A DNA stretch of 64,000 nt from Nonlabens xiamenensis (GCF_003865345.1 NZ_RMVE01000003.1:434001-498000); one strand, 5' to 3'. Positions 35,528 through 45,848 are shown, counted from the first letter of the stretch. A program made the numbers and translations. Notes: generated by a model from the sequence alone, not told the origin.

Positions 35528-35683
35528 ATTACAATATTTACGCATGACATACCCCTTGGATACCTACGAAAACGTTTGATTATCGAAAAGCTTGACCTTT
35601 CATCGGTTGGAGATAAAAAGCTCTTGAAATTTCAATGCAAGACAAGAAATGACAATATTTTTGTCCTATAAAATCAGTGTTAT

Positions 35684-36091
35684 ATGAAAACTGTAGACTT
35701 AGGATTCGGGACTTTTGAGTTTCACCCCGATGTGGTTATCGCCACCATGTGTGAGGGCATTCACTTTGACTTAGAATACAATCAGGTGTTGAACGATGCT
35801 GTTATTGATTATTACGGAGCCCAGCACAATATTGGTTATATTTCTTTGCGCAAAAATAGTTATAGTGTAGATCCGATGGTACACCGATATAATAGCAAAC
35901 ACAACACGCTGGTCAGTGTAGGCATTGTAGAGACCAGAATCTCTGACATGAGCTCAGTGGACTTGGAGAGCAAATTTTTTAAGCCAGGTAAACTAAAAGG
36001 GTTTTTGACTTCTCAGGAGGCTTGGGTATGGACCAACCTCCAATTACAGGAAGCTTCACAAGGTTTTCTACCATTTTATAAAGTCAATTAA
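35684..36091 (+). CDS. Hypothetical protein, 135 residues
   Basis: Cytoplasmic, alpha/beta, without signal peptide or membrane segment. It begins MKTVDLGFGTFEFHPDVVIA and contains VDLESKFFKPGKLKGFLTSQ. The pattern resembles the small STAS-like stress-associated proteins of Bacteroidota, but no phospho-acceptor motif is clear and the assignment stays open. Transcribed alone, converging with hutH. Confidence 0.75.
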   Translation: MKTVDLGFGTFEFHPDVVIATMCEGIHFDLEYNQVLNDAVIDYYGAQHNIGYISLRKNSYSVDPMVHRYNSKHNTLVSVGIVETRISDMSSVDLESKFFKPGKLKGFLTSQEAWVWTNLQLQEASQGFLPFYKVN

Positions 36092-36094
36092 TGA

Positions 36095-37594
36095 TTAATT
36101 GACGCCTATTTCTATTTGGGTCATCTCAATAAATCGACGTGCCTTTTCAATATCCGTGTAAAGTATCCGATCATTTTCATAGGGCGCCACTTCTTCCCTC
36201 AATTGTTGGATGATCAATTCCAATAGATCTGAAGTTTTTTCTTCTCTGAATTCCAGCGCTTGTGCAGCAGCTAGTAATTCGATACCCAGAACTGTTTTTA
36301 AATTGTCAATCACGCGATAGGCTTTTGTTGCTGCATTGGCTCCCATACTCACATGATCCTCCTGTCCATTTGAGCTTACAATACTGTCAACCGAGGCCGG
36401 ATGGGCCAACTGCTTGTTTTGACTGACAATACTTGCTGCTGTGTATTGTAGGATCATCATACCACTGTTCAATCCTGCATTTTGAATAAGAAAAGGAGGC
36501 AAACCTCTTATTCCGCCCATTAATTGAAAAATGCGACGCTCACTAATATTTCCAATTTCTGCCATTGCGATGGCTAGATAATCCAATGCCAACGCTAAAG
36601 GTTGTCCGTGAAAATTACCTCCAGATATGATGGTTTGGGAATCCGGAAAAACGTTAGGATTGTCGGTGACCGAATTAATTTCAGTCATCACGGTTTTTTC
36701 GACAAAGTCCAGTGTATCTGCCGTTGCACCGTGGACTTGCGGAACACACCTAAAGCTGTAAGGATCCTGCACATTAATTTTTTCATTGCGACCTATTTCA
36801 CTTCCTTCCAATAACTGACTGATCAGATCTGCACTGTCCAACTGACCTTTGTGAGGTCTGATCAAATGCAAGCGCTTGTCAAACGGACTCATATTACAAT
36901 CAAAGCCATCGATGGAAAGCGCCGCTGTATAATGTGCCCAAGACCACAGTTTCCGACTTTCCAGTAGCAGATGTACTCCGTAAGCCAACATAAACTGTGT
37001 ACCGTTAATTAGTGCCAGACCTTCCTTGGCATGTAGCTGAAGGGGCTTTATTTCCAGCTCCTTGTGAAGTTCTTTACCTGATATGCGTTTTCCCTGATAG
37101 TTTACTTCTCCTTCTCCCAGCAGTGGCAATGCCAGATGAGCCAGCGGCGCCAAATCTCCCGAAGCTCCCAGTGAACCTTGTTGGTAAATAACTGGAAAGA
37201 CTTCCTTGTTAAAAAAGAGCATGAGGCGTTCTACCAACTCCAGACTTACACCACTGTGTCCATAACACAGACTTTGAATTTTAAGAAATAGCATTAATTT
37301 GACTACTTCTCTAGGAACCACTTCCCCTGCCCCACAAGCGTGAGACATGATGAGATTATGTTGTAATTGGGAGAGATCCTTATCGTTGATATGCGTGTTA
37401 CACAAAGACCCAAATCCCGTATTGATACCATAAACGGCTGGCCCGCCGGGTTCTTGAAATTGTTTTTCTATAAATTGGCGGCATTTCAGAATAGCCTCTC
37501 GAGAGGCGTCAGAAAGTTGTAACTCCGTGACCTCATGCATGATCTGCTCCACCTGTGTCACACCCAGGCGTTTTGATGAAATATAATGTATCAT
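36095..37594 (-). CDS. hutH: Histidine ammonia-lyase
   Basis: 499 residues from the ATG at 37594; the frame reaches back to a TTG at 37618. Converts L-histidine to urocanate, the first step of histidine breakdown. The self-made MIO cofactor comes from A144-S145-G146 in GSLGASGDLAPLAHL. Other family blocks are YGINTGFGSLC and the Tyr in QYTAASI. Alone on the minus strand, without other hut genes nearby; nnrD/E is upstream with a 40-base gap. Confidence 0.96.
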   Translation of the reverse strand: MIHYISSKRLGVTQVEQIMHEVTELQLSDASREAILKCRQFIEKQFQEPGGPAVYGINTGFGSLCNTHINDKDLSQLQHNLIMSHACGAGEVVPREVVKLMLFLKIQSLCYGHSGVSLELVERLMLFFNKEVFPVIYQQGSLGASGDLAPLAHLALPLLGEGEVNYQGKRISGKELHKELEIKPLQLHAKEGLALINGTQFMLAYGVHLLLESRKLWSWAHYTAALSIDGFDCNMSPFDKRLHLIRPHKGQLDSADLISQLLEGSEIGRNEKINVQDPYSFRCVPQVHGATADTLDFVEKTVMTEINSVTDNPNVFPDSQTIISGGNFHGQPLALALDYLAIAMAEIGNISERRIFQLMGGIRGLPPFLIQNAGLNSGMMILQYTAASIVSQNKQLAHPASVDSIVSSNGQEDHVSMGANAATKAYRVIDNLKTVLGIELLAAAQALEFREEKTSDLLELIIQQLREEVAPYENDRILYTDIEKARRFIEMTQIEIGVN

Positions 37595-37633
37595 TTTGGG
37601 CTGTTTTGGACAGCACAATATTAAACAAAATAC

Positions 37634-39172
37634 TTAACTCTGCGCTGGTGCGGCTTGCTGTGGCTGCCTAAAAAGATGTAGTATGGCAGGTCCGATAAAA
37701 TTAGAAATTAGACTGGCTTTAAGTCCTTCATGGGCATAGGTCTGTGCAGCAAGATCTCCACTAGCTCCATGTATATAAACACCAAAGACTGCTGCGGTCA
37801 AGGTGTCATAACCCTGTGCGACCAGCGCACTGATCACACCACTTAAAACATCTCCACTACCGGCTGTCGCCATTCCAGGATTACCAGAATCGTTAACATA
37901 TAAACTGCTTCCAGCCACAGTGATGGTATAGGCACCTTTTAATACGAGGATCAAATCATGTTCTGTCGAGAATTTCTTGGCCAATTCAATCTTTTCATAA
38001 CTGTTTTTCCATTCTCCCAATAAACCTTTAAGCTCGCCATCGTGAGGCGTAAGAACTGATTTTTTGGGAATATGCTGTATGAGTTCGGGATGACTGGCTA
38101 GAATATTGATGGCATCTGCATCGATGATAGTGGGCAACTCTTGAGATTGTATCGCTTTCGCGAAAGCGGACACCGTATCAGGCTCCTGCCCCAACCCAGG
38201 ACCTATACATAGCACCACCTTTTTCAACTCATGATTGAAATCTGCGATGTATGGCTCACCTTTTCCCTGCAAAGTCATCACTTCGGGAAGGCTACTTTGC
38301 ATGATATTGTTGCCAGAGCTAGGTACATAGGAGGTCACTTTTCCGGCACCGGTATTGATCGCAGCGCTGGCACATAAAACAGCGGCTCCCATTTTGCCCT
38401 GACTTCCTGCCATGGTAAGCACATGACCATAGTCGCCTTTATGGGTGAATATTTCTCGCGACTTGTACATACTTTGCGCTGCTTCCTTGGAAATTAATTG
38501 GGCCAGCGGATCAGCCTTCATCAAATATTCTGGATCCAAACCTATATTGATTACTTCAAAAGATCCGGTATATTCTCCGGTCTCTGGCAAGAAAAATGAA
38601 AGTTTAGGGGTTTGGAAGCTAAAGGTATGATTTGCCTTAAGGATAGCATCTCCAGGTTGGTGGGGTTGATCGGCAAACAGTCCGCTGGGCATATCCACTG
38701 CTACCTTGAATGCCTTGGACTGATTGATGTGCTCAATCAAATCGGCCATCCAACCCGTAATTGGTCTGTTGAGACCTGTTCCAAAAATGGCATCAATAAT
38801 GACATCCTGATCATCTATGGCTGGAATTTCCTCTTTACAACTCAGTAATACGGGCCAATCATTGGTTACTTCTTTGATGCGGTCATAATTCACCAAAAAT
38901 TCCTTTGAGCGCTTCTTACTACAATTGGTTATAAACACCTTGACATGATACCCATGTTGGATCATATGTCTGGCAATGGCCAGACCATCTCCTCCATTGT
39001 TACCGATTCCGCAAAAGATTTTGATCGGTACCGGCGCACCATTAAGACGTTGATGAATACGTTCAAAAACCAGCTGCGCTACACGCTCCATCAGGTCAAT
39101 ACTGGAAATTTGTTGTTTTTCTATGGTGGACTGATCGGCTTCGGCCAATTGGGCGGCACTGAGTATTTTCAA
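37634..39172 (-). CDS. nnrD: Bifunctional NAD(P)H-hydrate repair enzyme
   Basis: About 513 residues. The N-terminal half is the YjeF epimerase (GNNGGDGLAIARHM, IDAIFGTGLNRP), and the C-terminal half the ADP/ATP-dependent dehydratase (LTPHDGELKGLLG, then GNPGMATAGSGDVLSGVI). Together they repair hydrated NADH and NADPH. The frame extends to 39226, but the family usually begins 'MKILSA', which is met by the TTG at 39172 (KILSAAQLAEAD follows); no ATG is available. One copy of the palindrome lies in the coding sequence at 38153-38168, where it codes SAFAKA. Confidence 0.92.
   Translation of the reverse strand: MKILSAAQLAEADQSTIEKQQISSIDLMERVAQLVFERIHQRLNGAPVPIKIFCGIGNNGGDGLAIARHMIQHGYHVKVFITNCSKKRSKEFLVNYDRIKEVTNDWPVLLSCKEEIPAIDDQDVIIDAIFGTGLNRPITGWMADLIEHINQSKAFKVAVDMPSGLFADQPHQPGDAILKANHTFSFQTPKLSFFLPETGEYTGSFEVINIGLDPEYLMKADPLAQLISKEAAQSMYKSREIFTHKGDYGHVLTMAGSQGKMGAAVLCASAAINTGAGKVTSYVPSSGNNIMQSSLPEVMTLQGKGEPYIADFNHELKKVVLCIGPGLGQEPDTVSAFAKAIQSQELPTIIDADAINILASHPELIQHIPKKSVLTPHDGELKGLLGEWKNSYEKIELAKKFSTEHDLILVLKGAYTITVAGSSLYVNDSGNPGMATAGSGDVLSGVISALVAQGYDTLTAAVFGVYIHGASGDLAAQTYAHEGLKASLISNFIGPAILHLFRQPQQAAPAQS
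38153..38168. repeat. Palindrome CGCTTTCGCGAAAGCG inside nnrD
   Basis: Perfect 16-bp palindrome in frame with the coding sequence, giving the peptide AFAKA in a surface-like helix segment. Confidence 0.9.
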
Positions 39173-39428
39173 GGCTAGAATTTTAGTGTTCTGCAATTTA
39201 ATGAATACTTGTTGAAAACATAGCAAGCACTAAAATTATGAGCTACCTAAGGCGAATTATGCTCAATAATTTCTAATCGCAACTCCAATAAAACCGTCAA
39301 GGATAAAGTTGGTATGATTCGGACATGGAAAGTTGAACATAAAGAAGTTAAGCAATATTTAGTTCGAAATCTTAAAACATAAGGGATGACAATAATAAAG
39401 TTTGGTTTTTCATCCGCAGAGAAAACTA

Positions 39429-39436
39429 TACCTTTG
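39429..39436 (+). promoter_or_regulatory. TAnnTTTG -7 box for gcvT
   Basis: TACCTTTG, 20 bases before the gcvT start. The 230 bases between the divergent nnrD and gcvT hold no other feature I can see. Confidence 0.55.
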
Positions 39437-39456
39437 GGACAAATAAAAGGATTAAA

Positions 39457-40539
39457 ATGAAAAACACAGCTTTGACCAGTATTCACGAATCGTTAGGGGC
39501 TAAAATGGTTCCCTTCGCTGGATTTAATATGCCGGTTCAGTACGAAGGTGTGAATATCGAACATCTAACTGTTCGTGAGGATGTGGGGGTTTTTGATGTT
39601 TCGCATATGGGCGAATTCCTGATCTCGGGTCCAAAGGCATTAGAATTGGTACAAAAAGTCTCTTCAAACGACGCTTCAAAACTCAGTGTGGGAAGAGCAC
39701 AATACAGCTATATGCCTAATGAGACTGGCGGTATCATAGATGATATGATCACTTATCGCATCAAGGAAGATACCTATTTACTCGTGGTCAATGCCTCCAA
39801 TATAGAAAAGGACTGGAAACACATTTCTTCCTACAATGATATGGGGGCCGAGATGCGCAACCTGTCCGATGATTATTCGCTGCTGGCGATACAAGGTCCC
39901 AAAGCAGTGGAAGCCATGCAGTCTTTAACATCAGTGGATTTGGAGAGCATTAAATTCTATCACTTTGAAGTGGCTGATTTTGCTGGAATAGAACATGTCA
40001 TCATTAGTGCGACAGGTTATACGGGATCAGGAGGTTTTGAAATTTATTGCAAGAACTCTGAAGTCGAGCAAATCTGGAACAAGGTTTTTGAGGCTGGTGC
40101 CGATTTCAATATCAAACCCATAGGTCTTGCCGCCCGCGACACGCTCCGATTGGAAATGGGCTACTGCCTTTATGGCAATGACATCGACGAGACTACTTCT
40201 CCTTTTGCGGCTGGTTTGGGATGGGTAACTAAATTCACCAAGGATTTTGTCAACCATGAAGACTTAAAAAAGGAAAAGGAAAATGGCGTATCCAAAAAAC
40301 TTGTAGGCTTTGAAATGGATGAAAGAGCCATCCCTAGAGGAGGTTATGAGATCAAAGATGCTCAGCAACAGGATTTAGGAATAGTGACCAGTGGAACAAT
40401 GTCTCCATCCTTGGCCAAAGGTATTGGTATGGGCTATGTACCTCCAATATTTGCCGTTCCAGGTAGTAAAATACACATTCAGGTGCGTAAGAAACTGATC
40501 CCTGCTACCGTTGTTAAACTACCTTTTTATAATAAATAA
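39457..40539 (+). CDS. gcvT: Aminomethyltransferase (glycine cleavage T protein)
   Basis: 360 residues, usual length. Transfers the methylene group from the glycine-cleavage H protein to tetrahydrofolate. Diagnostic parts: FAGFNMPVQYEGV, DVSHMGEF near residue 50, the folate-site region (GYTGSGGFEIY, then LAARDTLRLEMGYCLYGND), and SGTMSPSLAKGIGMGYV. It is the first gene of a plus-strand pair with the RmlD-like gene 12 bases downstream. Confidence 0.96.
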   Translation: MKNTALTSIHESLGAKMVPFAGFNMPVQYEGVNIEHLTVREDVGVFDVSHMGEFLISGPKALELVQKVSSNDASKLSVGRAQYSYMPNETGGIIDDMITYRIKEDTYLLVVNASNIEKDWKHISSYNDMGAEMRNLSDDYSLLAIQGPKAVEAMQSLTSVDLESIKFYHFEVADFAGIEHVIISATGYTGSGGFEIYCKNSEVEQIWNKVFEAGADFNIKPIGLAARDTLRLEMGYCLYGNDIDETTSPFAAGLGWVTKFTKDFVNHEDLKKEKENGVSKKLVGFEMDERAIPRGGYEIKDAQQQDLGIVTSGTMSPSLAKGIGMGYVPPIFAVPGSKIHIQVRKKLIPATVVKLPFYNK

Positions 40540-40550
40540 ATTCGAGGCTT

Positions 40551-41372
40551 TTGGCTCAAATCCTGATTCTAGGAGGTAGCGGTTTCATAGGGCAGGCGCT
40601 CTACAAAGAACTTGCGCCCTATTACAATGTACATGCCACGTATCGTACTGATGATTCAAAGCTGGAAAGTAATCAACACTTTCACCAGTTTGATTTGGAA
40701 CAAGAAGAGGTACATCTGATCCTGGACCAGTTACAACCAAAATTTATTGTGAGTGCATTACGTGGTAATATCAATAGCTTACTGTATTTACATCAATCTA
40801 TTCTTCAATGGATCAGGAACCGCGATAGCAGACTTATTTTTTTATCCAGCGCCAATGTATTTGATAGCTTCACCCACTTCCCGAGTTATGAATATGACAA
40901 AACCTTTTCTGAAAGCATCTACGGCAGGTCAAAAATCAAAATTGAAAATGCCTTGCTCAGATTGCCTCCAAGCAAATATGTGATCTGTAGAATACCCATG
41001 ATCTTTGGGTATAATAGTCCGCGGGTGCAGGATTTAAAAAAACAACTGATCAATGATCAACCCGTTGAAGTATTTCCCCATGTGGTGATCAATGCTACTC
41101 ATATTGACAAACTCGTTCAACAGTTGCATTACCTCATCAACAGAAGGCGACGCGGAATTTTTCACTTGGGATCCAATAATCTCATCCATCATAGTGATTT
41201 GATCAAAGACATTTGTGAAGTCTTGGGGTACCCTGACCCATTGATCAAACAAGTGTATGATTCTAATGATGACAGACAGCTCTCTGTGCTTCCTAAAGAC
41301 AACTTGCTCCCCAGACATCTTCAGCTGAATATTGAGGAAGTTATATCTTACAGTGCTCCTAAAAACTCTTAA
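40551..41372 (+). CDS. RmlD-like NAD(P)-dependent sugar epimerase/reductase
   Basis: 273 residues, TTG start at 40551. It is a Rossmann-fold extended SDR of the dTDP-4-dehydrorhamnose reductase type: the dinucleotide-binding motif GGSGFIG near residue 8, and YGRSKIKIE with the YxxxK catalytic pair near 128. The length and the loop pattern suit RmlD rather than an isomerase. It likely acts in cell-surface sugar synthesis, but no other rml genes are near, so the substrate is uncertain. Confidence 0.8.
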   Translation: MAQILILGGSGFIGQALYKELAPYYNVHATYRTDDSKLESNQHFHQFDLEQEEVHLILDQLQPKFIVSALRGNINSLLYLHQSILQWIRNRDSRLIFLSSANVFDSFTHFPSYEYDKTFSESIYGRSKIKIENALLRLPPSKYVICRIPMIFGYNSPRVQDLKKQLINDQPVEVFPHVVINATHIDKLVQQLHYLINRRRRGIFHLGSNNLIHHSDLIKDICEVLGYPDPLIKQVYDSNDDRQLSVLPKDNLLPRHLQLNIEEVISYSAPKNS

Positions 41373-41378
41373 TTATAG

Positions 41379-43580
41379 CTAGTTTCCCTGTCCATCTTGT
41401 GATAAAGGAAGCGAAATGGTAAAGAGAGTACCATAATTAAGCACACTCGAAACCGATATCTTACCGCCAATGGTTTCCAGGTAACTCTTTGTAAAACTCA
41501 AACCCAATCCGTTCCCGTCAAAAGCTCTGGTATCGCCGCTGCTGACTTGATGAAAAGGTTCGAAAATGTCATTGATGAGTTCGTTTTTGATTCCAATACC
41601 CGTATCCTCGATCATGATCACAGCCAGGCCTGCGCTTTCTCGGCAATGAATTTTCACCTTGCCCTTTTCCGTGAATTTGATGGCATTATTGATCACATTT
41701 CCAATGCTTTGCACCAGGAAAGATTCATCTCCATCAACAATAATTGGCTTTGAAAAGTTTTTAAATTCATAAGCTAAACCTTTTAATTGCGCCTTACTGT
41801 CATATGTTCTTCCCAACTGGTGGAGAGACGCTGTTAAATTGATGGCTTTCGCCAAAGGAGTGATGGATTGATCCACCAGGCTTTGATTGACAATATTGTC
41901 AAAGGTCGTGTTGATGCGCTCGACAGACTCGCGTTGTGCAGCTAGCACTTCCTCCATTTGCTGACCTGGATTTTGCGTTAAAAGGTCCGTAGTAAGCAGC
42001 AAACTGCTCATAGGTGTTTTGAGTTCGTGGCCGACCTTAGTTAGAATATTGGTCTTCATTTCGTGCATTTGCTGAACTTTATGGTTCATCTGCTTTAATT
42101 CGTTTTGTATGCGTCGCTGTTCAGAAATATCAAAAAAATACAACAGATAATTTTCTGGCTGGGCATCTTTATCGGCTAGAACTGGTTTGTACAGCGTATC
42201 GTAAATTGCTTCGGGATCCAAAAATTGATGTGCAAGTTCCATACGTATTTCGTCTCCCATTCTCAATCGGCTGCGCAGTAAATTAAAATCTTGGGCTTCC
42301 TCATGGTTGAGCACAGCCGTAAAATCTGATTGATGTAAAACAGGATTCACGCCTATAAGTTTTTCAAGCCTATGTTGGGTTTTGCTATCAGCCGCAATAA
42401 TTCTAAAATTCTTATCCAATAAAACGGAATGTAGAAATGCGTTGTCGATCAGTACCTCCAATTGTCGTTCGTGTTTGTCTTTTTCCACCTCTAACAAATG
42501 TTCTTTCTCTCGATTGATCAAATTGCCAATGATTCGGGATACTTTAGCCTCCTTGTCAAAAATTTTCCAGCCATACACTTCATAATGTTGATAGTTCCCA
42601 TCGTGGGCGCGTAGTCTGTATTCATTGAAATAATGCTGGGTGTTGGGATCTCTAAGTTGTTCCAAATGTTTCTGATCTGCCTGCTCGACATCATCTGGAT
42701 GGATCAATTGTTTAAAAGCTGTTTTGTTTAAATGATCTTCAAACCCTAATTCTTCCCTAAAGGCTTTGCTATAAGAAATATCGTCTTGCTTAAGGTCGAA
42801 AGTGAAATAACCGGAATTCATGGCCATTAATGCCATTTCCATGGTTTCCTTGAGATCTCTCAATTCCAGGGACGCCGTTTCGGATACCGTTATATCTTGA
42901 AATATACCATAGACAAATAAGACTTCATTAAATCCGTTTTCAGGGTAGGCGGCAATGCGCACCCATTTTTCAATGCCTTGAAAGCTAATGACTTTCACCT
43001 TGATATCATAAGGTTCAAGATCTACATATATGCTCTGCACGGCCAGTACGAAAGCCTCCATATGATCTGGATGGATAAAGTCGAATATGGATTCGCCATT
43101 CGGTTCATAATCTCCGGGCAAATCCAGGATCTTGTACAGCATGTCCGTCCAGTAGGTTTCATCATTATATGGATTATAGGTAAAGCCGCCCATTTGAGCG
43201 ATTTGTGCTACCTTAACAAGAGCTTTGTGAGCCAAAACATCATCGGTAATATCAATACCAATCATATAATAACGGCCATTGTGGAACCCAATACTGCATT
43301 TTAGATAGATGGGCAAATGATCCTTGCTAATGAACTTCAAGGTTTTTTTGATGGGATCCTGACCCTGATCAAGTTGCTGAACTGAGTCTGTCCATTTTTT
43401 AGGATTCAGCAGCACTTTTTCCAAAGAAATTTGGTTGTCCAAATCAACTCCTAGTAAATCGGCCAATCGTTGATTAGCTTTTAGTATACTAAGGTCCTGA
43501 CCGACCACTGCAGTAAATACGCAGGAGTGGTCCATGATTTCCTGAAGAGGAAAATCGCTGAATTGGCTTGACTGACTCAT
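41379..43580 (-). CDS. PAS-domain sensor histidine kinase
   Basis: 733 residues with no membrane span, so cytoplasmic. Several PAS domains occur in tandem (about residues 15-110, 120-240, 240-360 and 370-485; examples QDLSILKANQRLADLLGV and FGLKQDD-like segments), then HisKA with phospho-acceptor H518 (VGHELKTPMSS), and a HATPase with NAIKFTEKGKVK, DTGIGI and GNGLGLSF. It transfers phosphate to a response regulator that is not encoded next to it. The signal sensed is unknown. Confidence 0.92.
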   Translation of the reverse strand: MSQSSQFSDFPLQEIMDHSCVFTAVVGQDLSILKANQRLADLLGVDLDNQISLEKVLLNPKKWTDSVQQLDQGQDPIKKTLKFISKDHLPIYLKCSIGFHNGRYYMIGIDITDDVLAHKALVKVAQIAQMGGFTYNPYNDETYWTDMLYKILDLPGDYEPNGESIFDFIHPDHMEAFVLAVQSIYVDLEPYDIKVKVISFQGIEKWVRIAAYPENGFNEVLFVYGIFQDITVSETASLELRDLKETMEMALMAMNSGYFTFDLKQDDISYSKAFREELGFEDHLNKTAFKQLIHPDDVEQADQKHLEQLRDPNTQHYFNEYRLRAHDGNYQHYEVYGWKIFDKEAKVSRIIGNLINREKEHLLEVEKDKHERQLEVLIDNAFLHSVLLDKNFRIIAADSKTQHRLEKLIGVNPVLHQSDFTAVLNHEEAQDFNLLRSRLRMGDEIRMELAHQFLDPEAIYDTLYKPVLADKDAQPENYLLYFFDISEQRRIQNELKQMNHKVQQMHEMKTNILTKVGHELKTPMSSLLLTTDLLTQNPGQQMEEVLAAQRESVERINTTFDNIVNQSLVDQSITPLAKAINLTASLHQLGRTYDSKAQLKGLAYEFKNFSKPIIVDGDESFLVQSIGNVINNAIKFTEKGKVKIHCRESAGLAVIMIEDTGIGIKNELINDIFEPFHQVSSGDTRAFDGNGLGLSFTKSYLETIGGKISVSSVLNYGTLFTISLPLSQDGQGN

Positions 43581-43804
43581 AACAAATCGGCTTACCTTAA
43601 AGCTAGCAAAAAAAACTTTCGCCTAGAGCATATTCCCTTAAAACAGTATGAAGAGCAGATTTAGCCGATAAAAACCTGGACGTTTAGCGAATTAAGCAAA
43701 CATCTTTTATCATTCCATCGTTGATGAATTATGGCTATCTCATTAAATATCTGCTCAATAGGCAATAAAATTGTACGCCTATTAATTGTTGAGAGGATGG
43801 ATGA

Positions 43805-44647
43805 TTAGGGGATGTATTTATCTTTTCCCCATTCAGGTTGACGCTTTTCCAAAAATGCATCCCTGCCTTCTTTTGCTTCTTCCGTCATATAAATAAGTCG
43901 GGTCATTTCTCCCGCAAAAACCTGTTGACCTACCATTCCGTCATCGGTAGCATTCATGGCAAATTTGGCCATTTTGATAGCCGTTGGAGATTTTTTGAGA
44001 ATTTCCTGTGCCCAATCGAAAGCCGTTTGCTCCAGTTGATCATGTGGCACGACCGCATTGACCATACCCATATCCATGGCCTCTTGAGCAGAATAGGTTT
44101 TTCCTAAAAAGAAGATTTCTCTGGCCTTTTTTTGCCCCACCATTTTGGCAAGGTAAGCACTTCCATACCCAGCATCTACACTAGCCACATCTGTGTCTGT
44201 TTGTTTAAATACACCGTGCTCTTCACTGGCCAGTGTCATATCGCAAACCACATGAAGACTATGACCTCCACCTACTGCCCAACCTGGAACAGCACAAATC
44301 ACCACTTTAGGCATAAACCTAATCATGCGCTGGACCTCCAAAATGTTGAGTCGACCAGTGCCGGCATCATCTTTATAGCCGTCATGTCCTCGGGCATTTT
44401 GATCACCTCCGCTACAAAAAGCCCAACCGCCATCTTTTTTGGAAGGTCCTTCCCCAGTCAAAATAACAACACCAATCGAAAGATCTTCTTGTGCATCATA
44501 AAATGCTTTGATGAGTTCGCCCACGGTCTTGGGTCTAAAAGCATTGCGTACCTCTGGCCTATTAAAGGCGATACGAGCCACGCCCTGGCATTTTTTATAG
44601 GTAATATCTTCAAAGTCAAGAGCGGTCTTCCAGGTGATTGTTGACAT
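43805..44647 (-). CDS. menB: 1,4-dihydroxy-2-naphthoyl-CoA synthase
   Basis: 280 residues from the ATG at 44647; a TTG at 44665 would lie inside the promoter box. A crotonase-fold enzyme that closes the second ring of menaquinone from succinylbenzoyl-CoA. Diagnostic parts are AFRPKTVGEL, the oxyanion hole GWAFCSGGDQNARG, and GWAVGGGHSLHVVCD. It shares the pathway with menD, menF, the MenI-like gene and menA in this window but is transcribed alone. Confidence 0.96.
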   Translation of the reverse strand: MSTITWKTALDFEDITYKKCQGVARIAFNRPEVRNAFRPKTVGELIKAFYDAQEDLSIGVVILTGEGPSKKDGGWAFCSGGDQNARGHDGYKDDAGTGRLNILEVQRMIRFMPKVVICAVPGWAVGGGHSLHVVCDMTLASEEHGVFKQTDTDVASVDAGYGSAYLAKMVGQKKAREIFFLGKTYSAQEAMDMGMVNAVVPHDQLEQTAFDWAQEILKKSPTAIKMAKFAMNATDDGMVGQQVFAGEMTRLIYMTEEAKEGRDAFLEKRQPEWGKDKYIP

Positions 44648-44662
44648 AGAGTAGGTTTTAGG

Positions 44663-44670
44663 CAAAGATA
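44663..44670 (-). promoter_or_regulatory. TAnnTTTG -7 box for menB
   Basis: TATCTTTG on the minus strand, 15 bases before the menB ATG. Confidence 0.55.
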
Positions 44671-44679
44671 AGCACTGGT

Positions 44680-44967
44680 CTACTCATACCAGATACGTAC
44701 CACCTGAAAAGTATAGACGATACTACCACCTGTGGCAATCGAGTATACCGACTTTGAATCGGCCTCCTTTTTGCGATATATTTGTGGTAAAACAACCGTT
44801 TCTACGTTGATAATTTTTCGGTTATAGTTTTTTCGGATCCACTCATTGGCCCGCTCTACGCATTTGTCAATCGACTCGTATTTATTACCGCCAAAAAATT
44901 TAGTTTCGGTAACTTCAGGTATAAAATCAATAAATTGTATCGTATTTGTCATACCTATAGGTAGCAT
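44680..44967 (-). CDS. Hypothetical protein, 95 residues
   Basis: Small soluble protein starting MLPIGMTNTIQF from 44967; a second ATG five codons in (44952) is an equally good start. Ends IVYTFQVVRIWYE. I do not recognise the family. It is 32 bases upstream of the menB start and on the same strand; the menB promoter box lies between the menB ATG and this stop. Confidence 0.65.
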   Translation of the reverse strand: MLPIGMTNTIQFIDFIPEVTETKFFGGNKYESIDKCVERANEWIRKNYNRKIINVETVVLPQIYRKKEADSKSVYSIATGGSIVYTFQVVRIWYE

Positions 44968-45210
44968 AATTGTTTCACATGTTACACCTCCATCATCCTT
45001 CGATGGACGAGAAAGCTCCTTCCTTATATCAAATTGATGATTGTATAATTATCGCTCAAATTAAGACGGCTGAACAAAAACTATGTCCAAATGAAAAGGG
45101 AACGGCATAAATAAGGGATTGGCCATACGTGAAATTAATATATGCCTTTGTAATTTAATATGGTTTTACAATTTGTTGTTAAGGCTTGGGCATGAACCAT
45201 CTCCTGCATT

Positions 45211-45218
45211 TATTTTTG
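45211..45218 (+). promoter_or_regulatory. TAnnTTTG -7 box for the DUF2452 gene
   Basis: TATTTTTG ends five bases before the ATG at 45223, so the transcript would have almost no leader. A TTG about 22 bases upstream is a possible -33 element. Confidence 0.5.
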
Positions 45219-45222
45219 CGCT

Positions 45223-45633
45223 ATGGGAAAGGAAAAAAAACCAGATCAGATTGTATTTGACGAAGAAAGTCAAACTTATAATGCTTCTCTTCTACCCTAC
45301 TCCAGTGGTGTTGGTGCACCTAAAATCACCACTCCTGACGTGACTTCATGGAAACAGAACAACATCAACAAGGTGAACCACGAGATAAAGTCACAATTTG
45401 ACCAACTCAAAGCCCAGTATGAAGCCATGGTCAAAAAATACGAGGATAATCAGTTGGTGTATGGCGCTAAATTCTCCTTTGAACCTATCGTCGGAGAAAC
45501 TTATCACTTATATAAAGGACGTAAAGACAATATTCCTTTTCTCTCCGTCATCTCTCCCGAAGAATGCCACTGGGAATTTATGGGCACCTACCGACTCTCT
45601 TCTGAGAAACTTTGGGAAGAGGTTAATTCATAA
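45223..45633 (+). CDS. DUF2452 family protein
   Basis: 136 residues. The start MGKEKKPDQIVFDEESQTYN and the central LPYSSGVGAPKI, then VYGAKFSFEPIVGETYHLY and SPEECHWEFMGTYRLSS, match DUF2452, a small conserved family of Bacteroidota and some Proteobacteria. Role unknown. It stands alone behind a near-leaderless promoter. Confidence 0.88.
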   Translation: MGKEKKPDQIVFDEESQTYNASLLPYSSGVGAPKITTPDVTSWKQNNINKVNHEIKSQFDQLKAQYEAMVKKYEDNQLVYGAKFSFEPIVGETYHLYKGRKDNIPFLSVISPEECHWEFMGTYRLSSEKLWEEVNS

Positions 45634-45848
45634 TCAAATTCAGTCATAAGCACAGCTGTTTTTCTGTTCAAAGAGCTTGAAATTTGATGAAGCAGCAAAT
45701 GGTTACATTGGTTATGCTAATTTTTTTAGCACTTTAGTTTTCTGTTTTATAGATACTTATAAATTTATAGCTACTTTGTATAACATACAACTGTAACAAA
45801 TAAAGAAGTTGCTCGTCTATTAGATATAACCACAAAACAATAAACCTT

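Noticed and set aside
41843-41858. Near copy of the palindrome in the histidine kinase gene (GCTTTCGCCAAAG)
   Set aside because: It carries a central mismatch and is not palindromic, so it was not counted.
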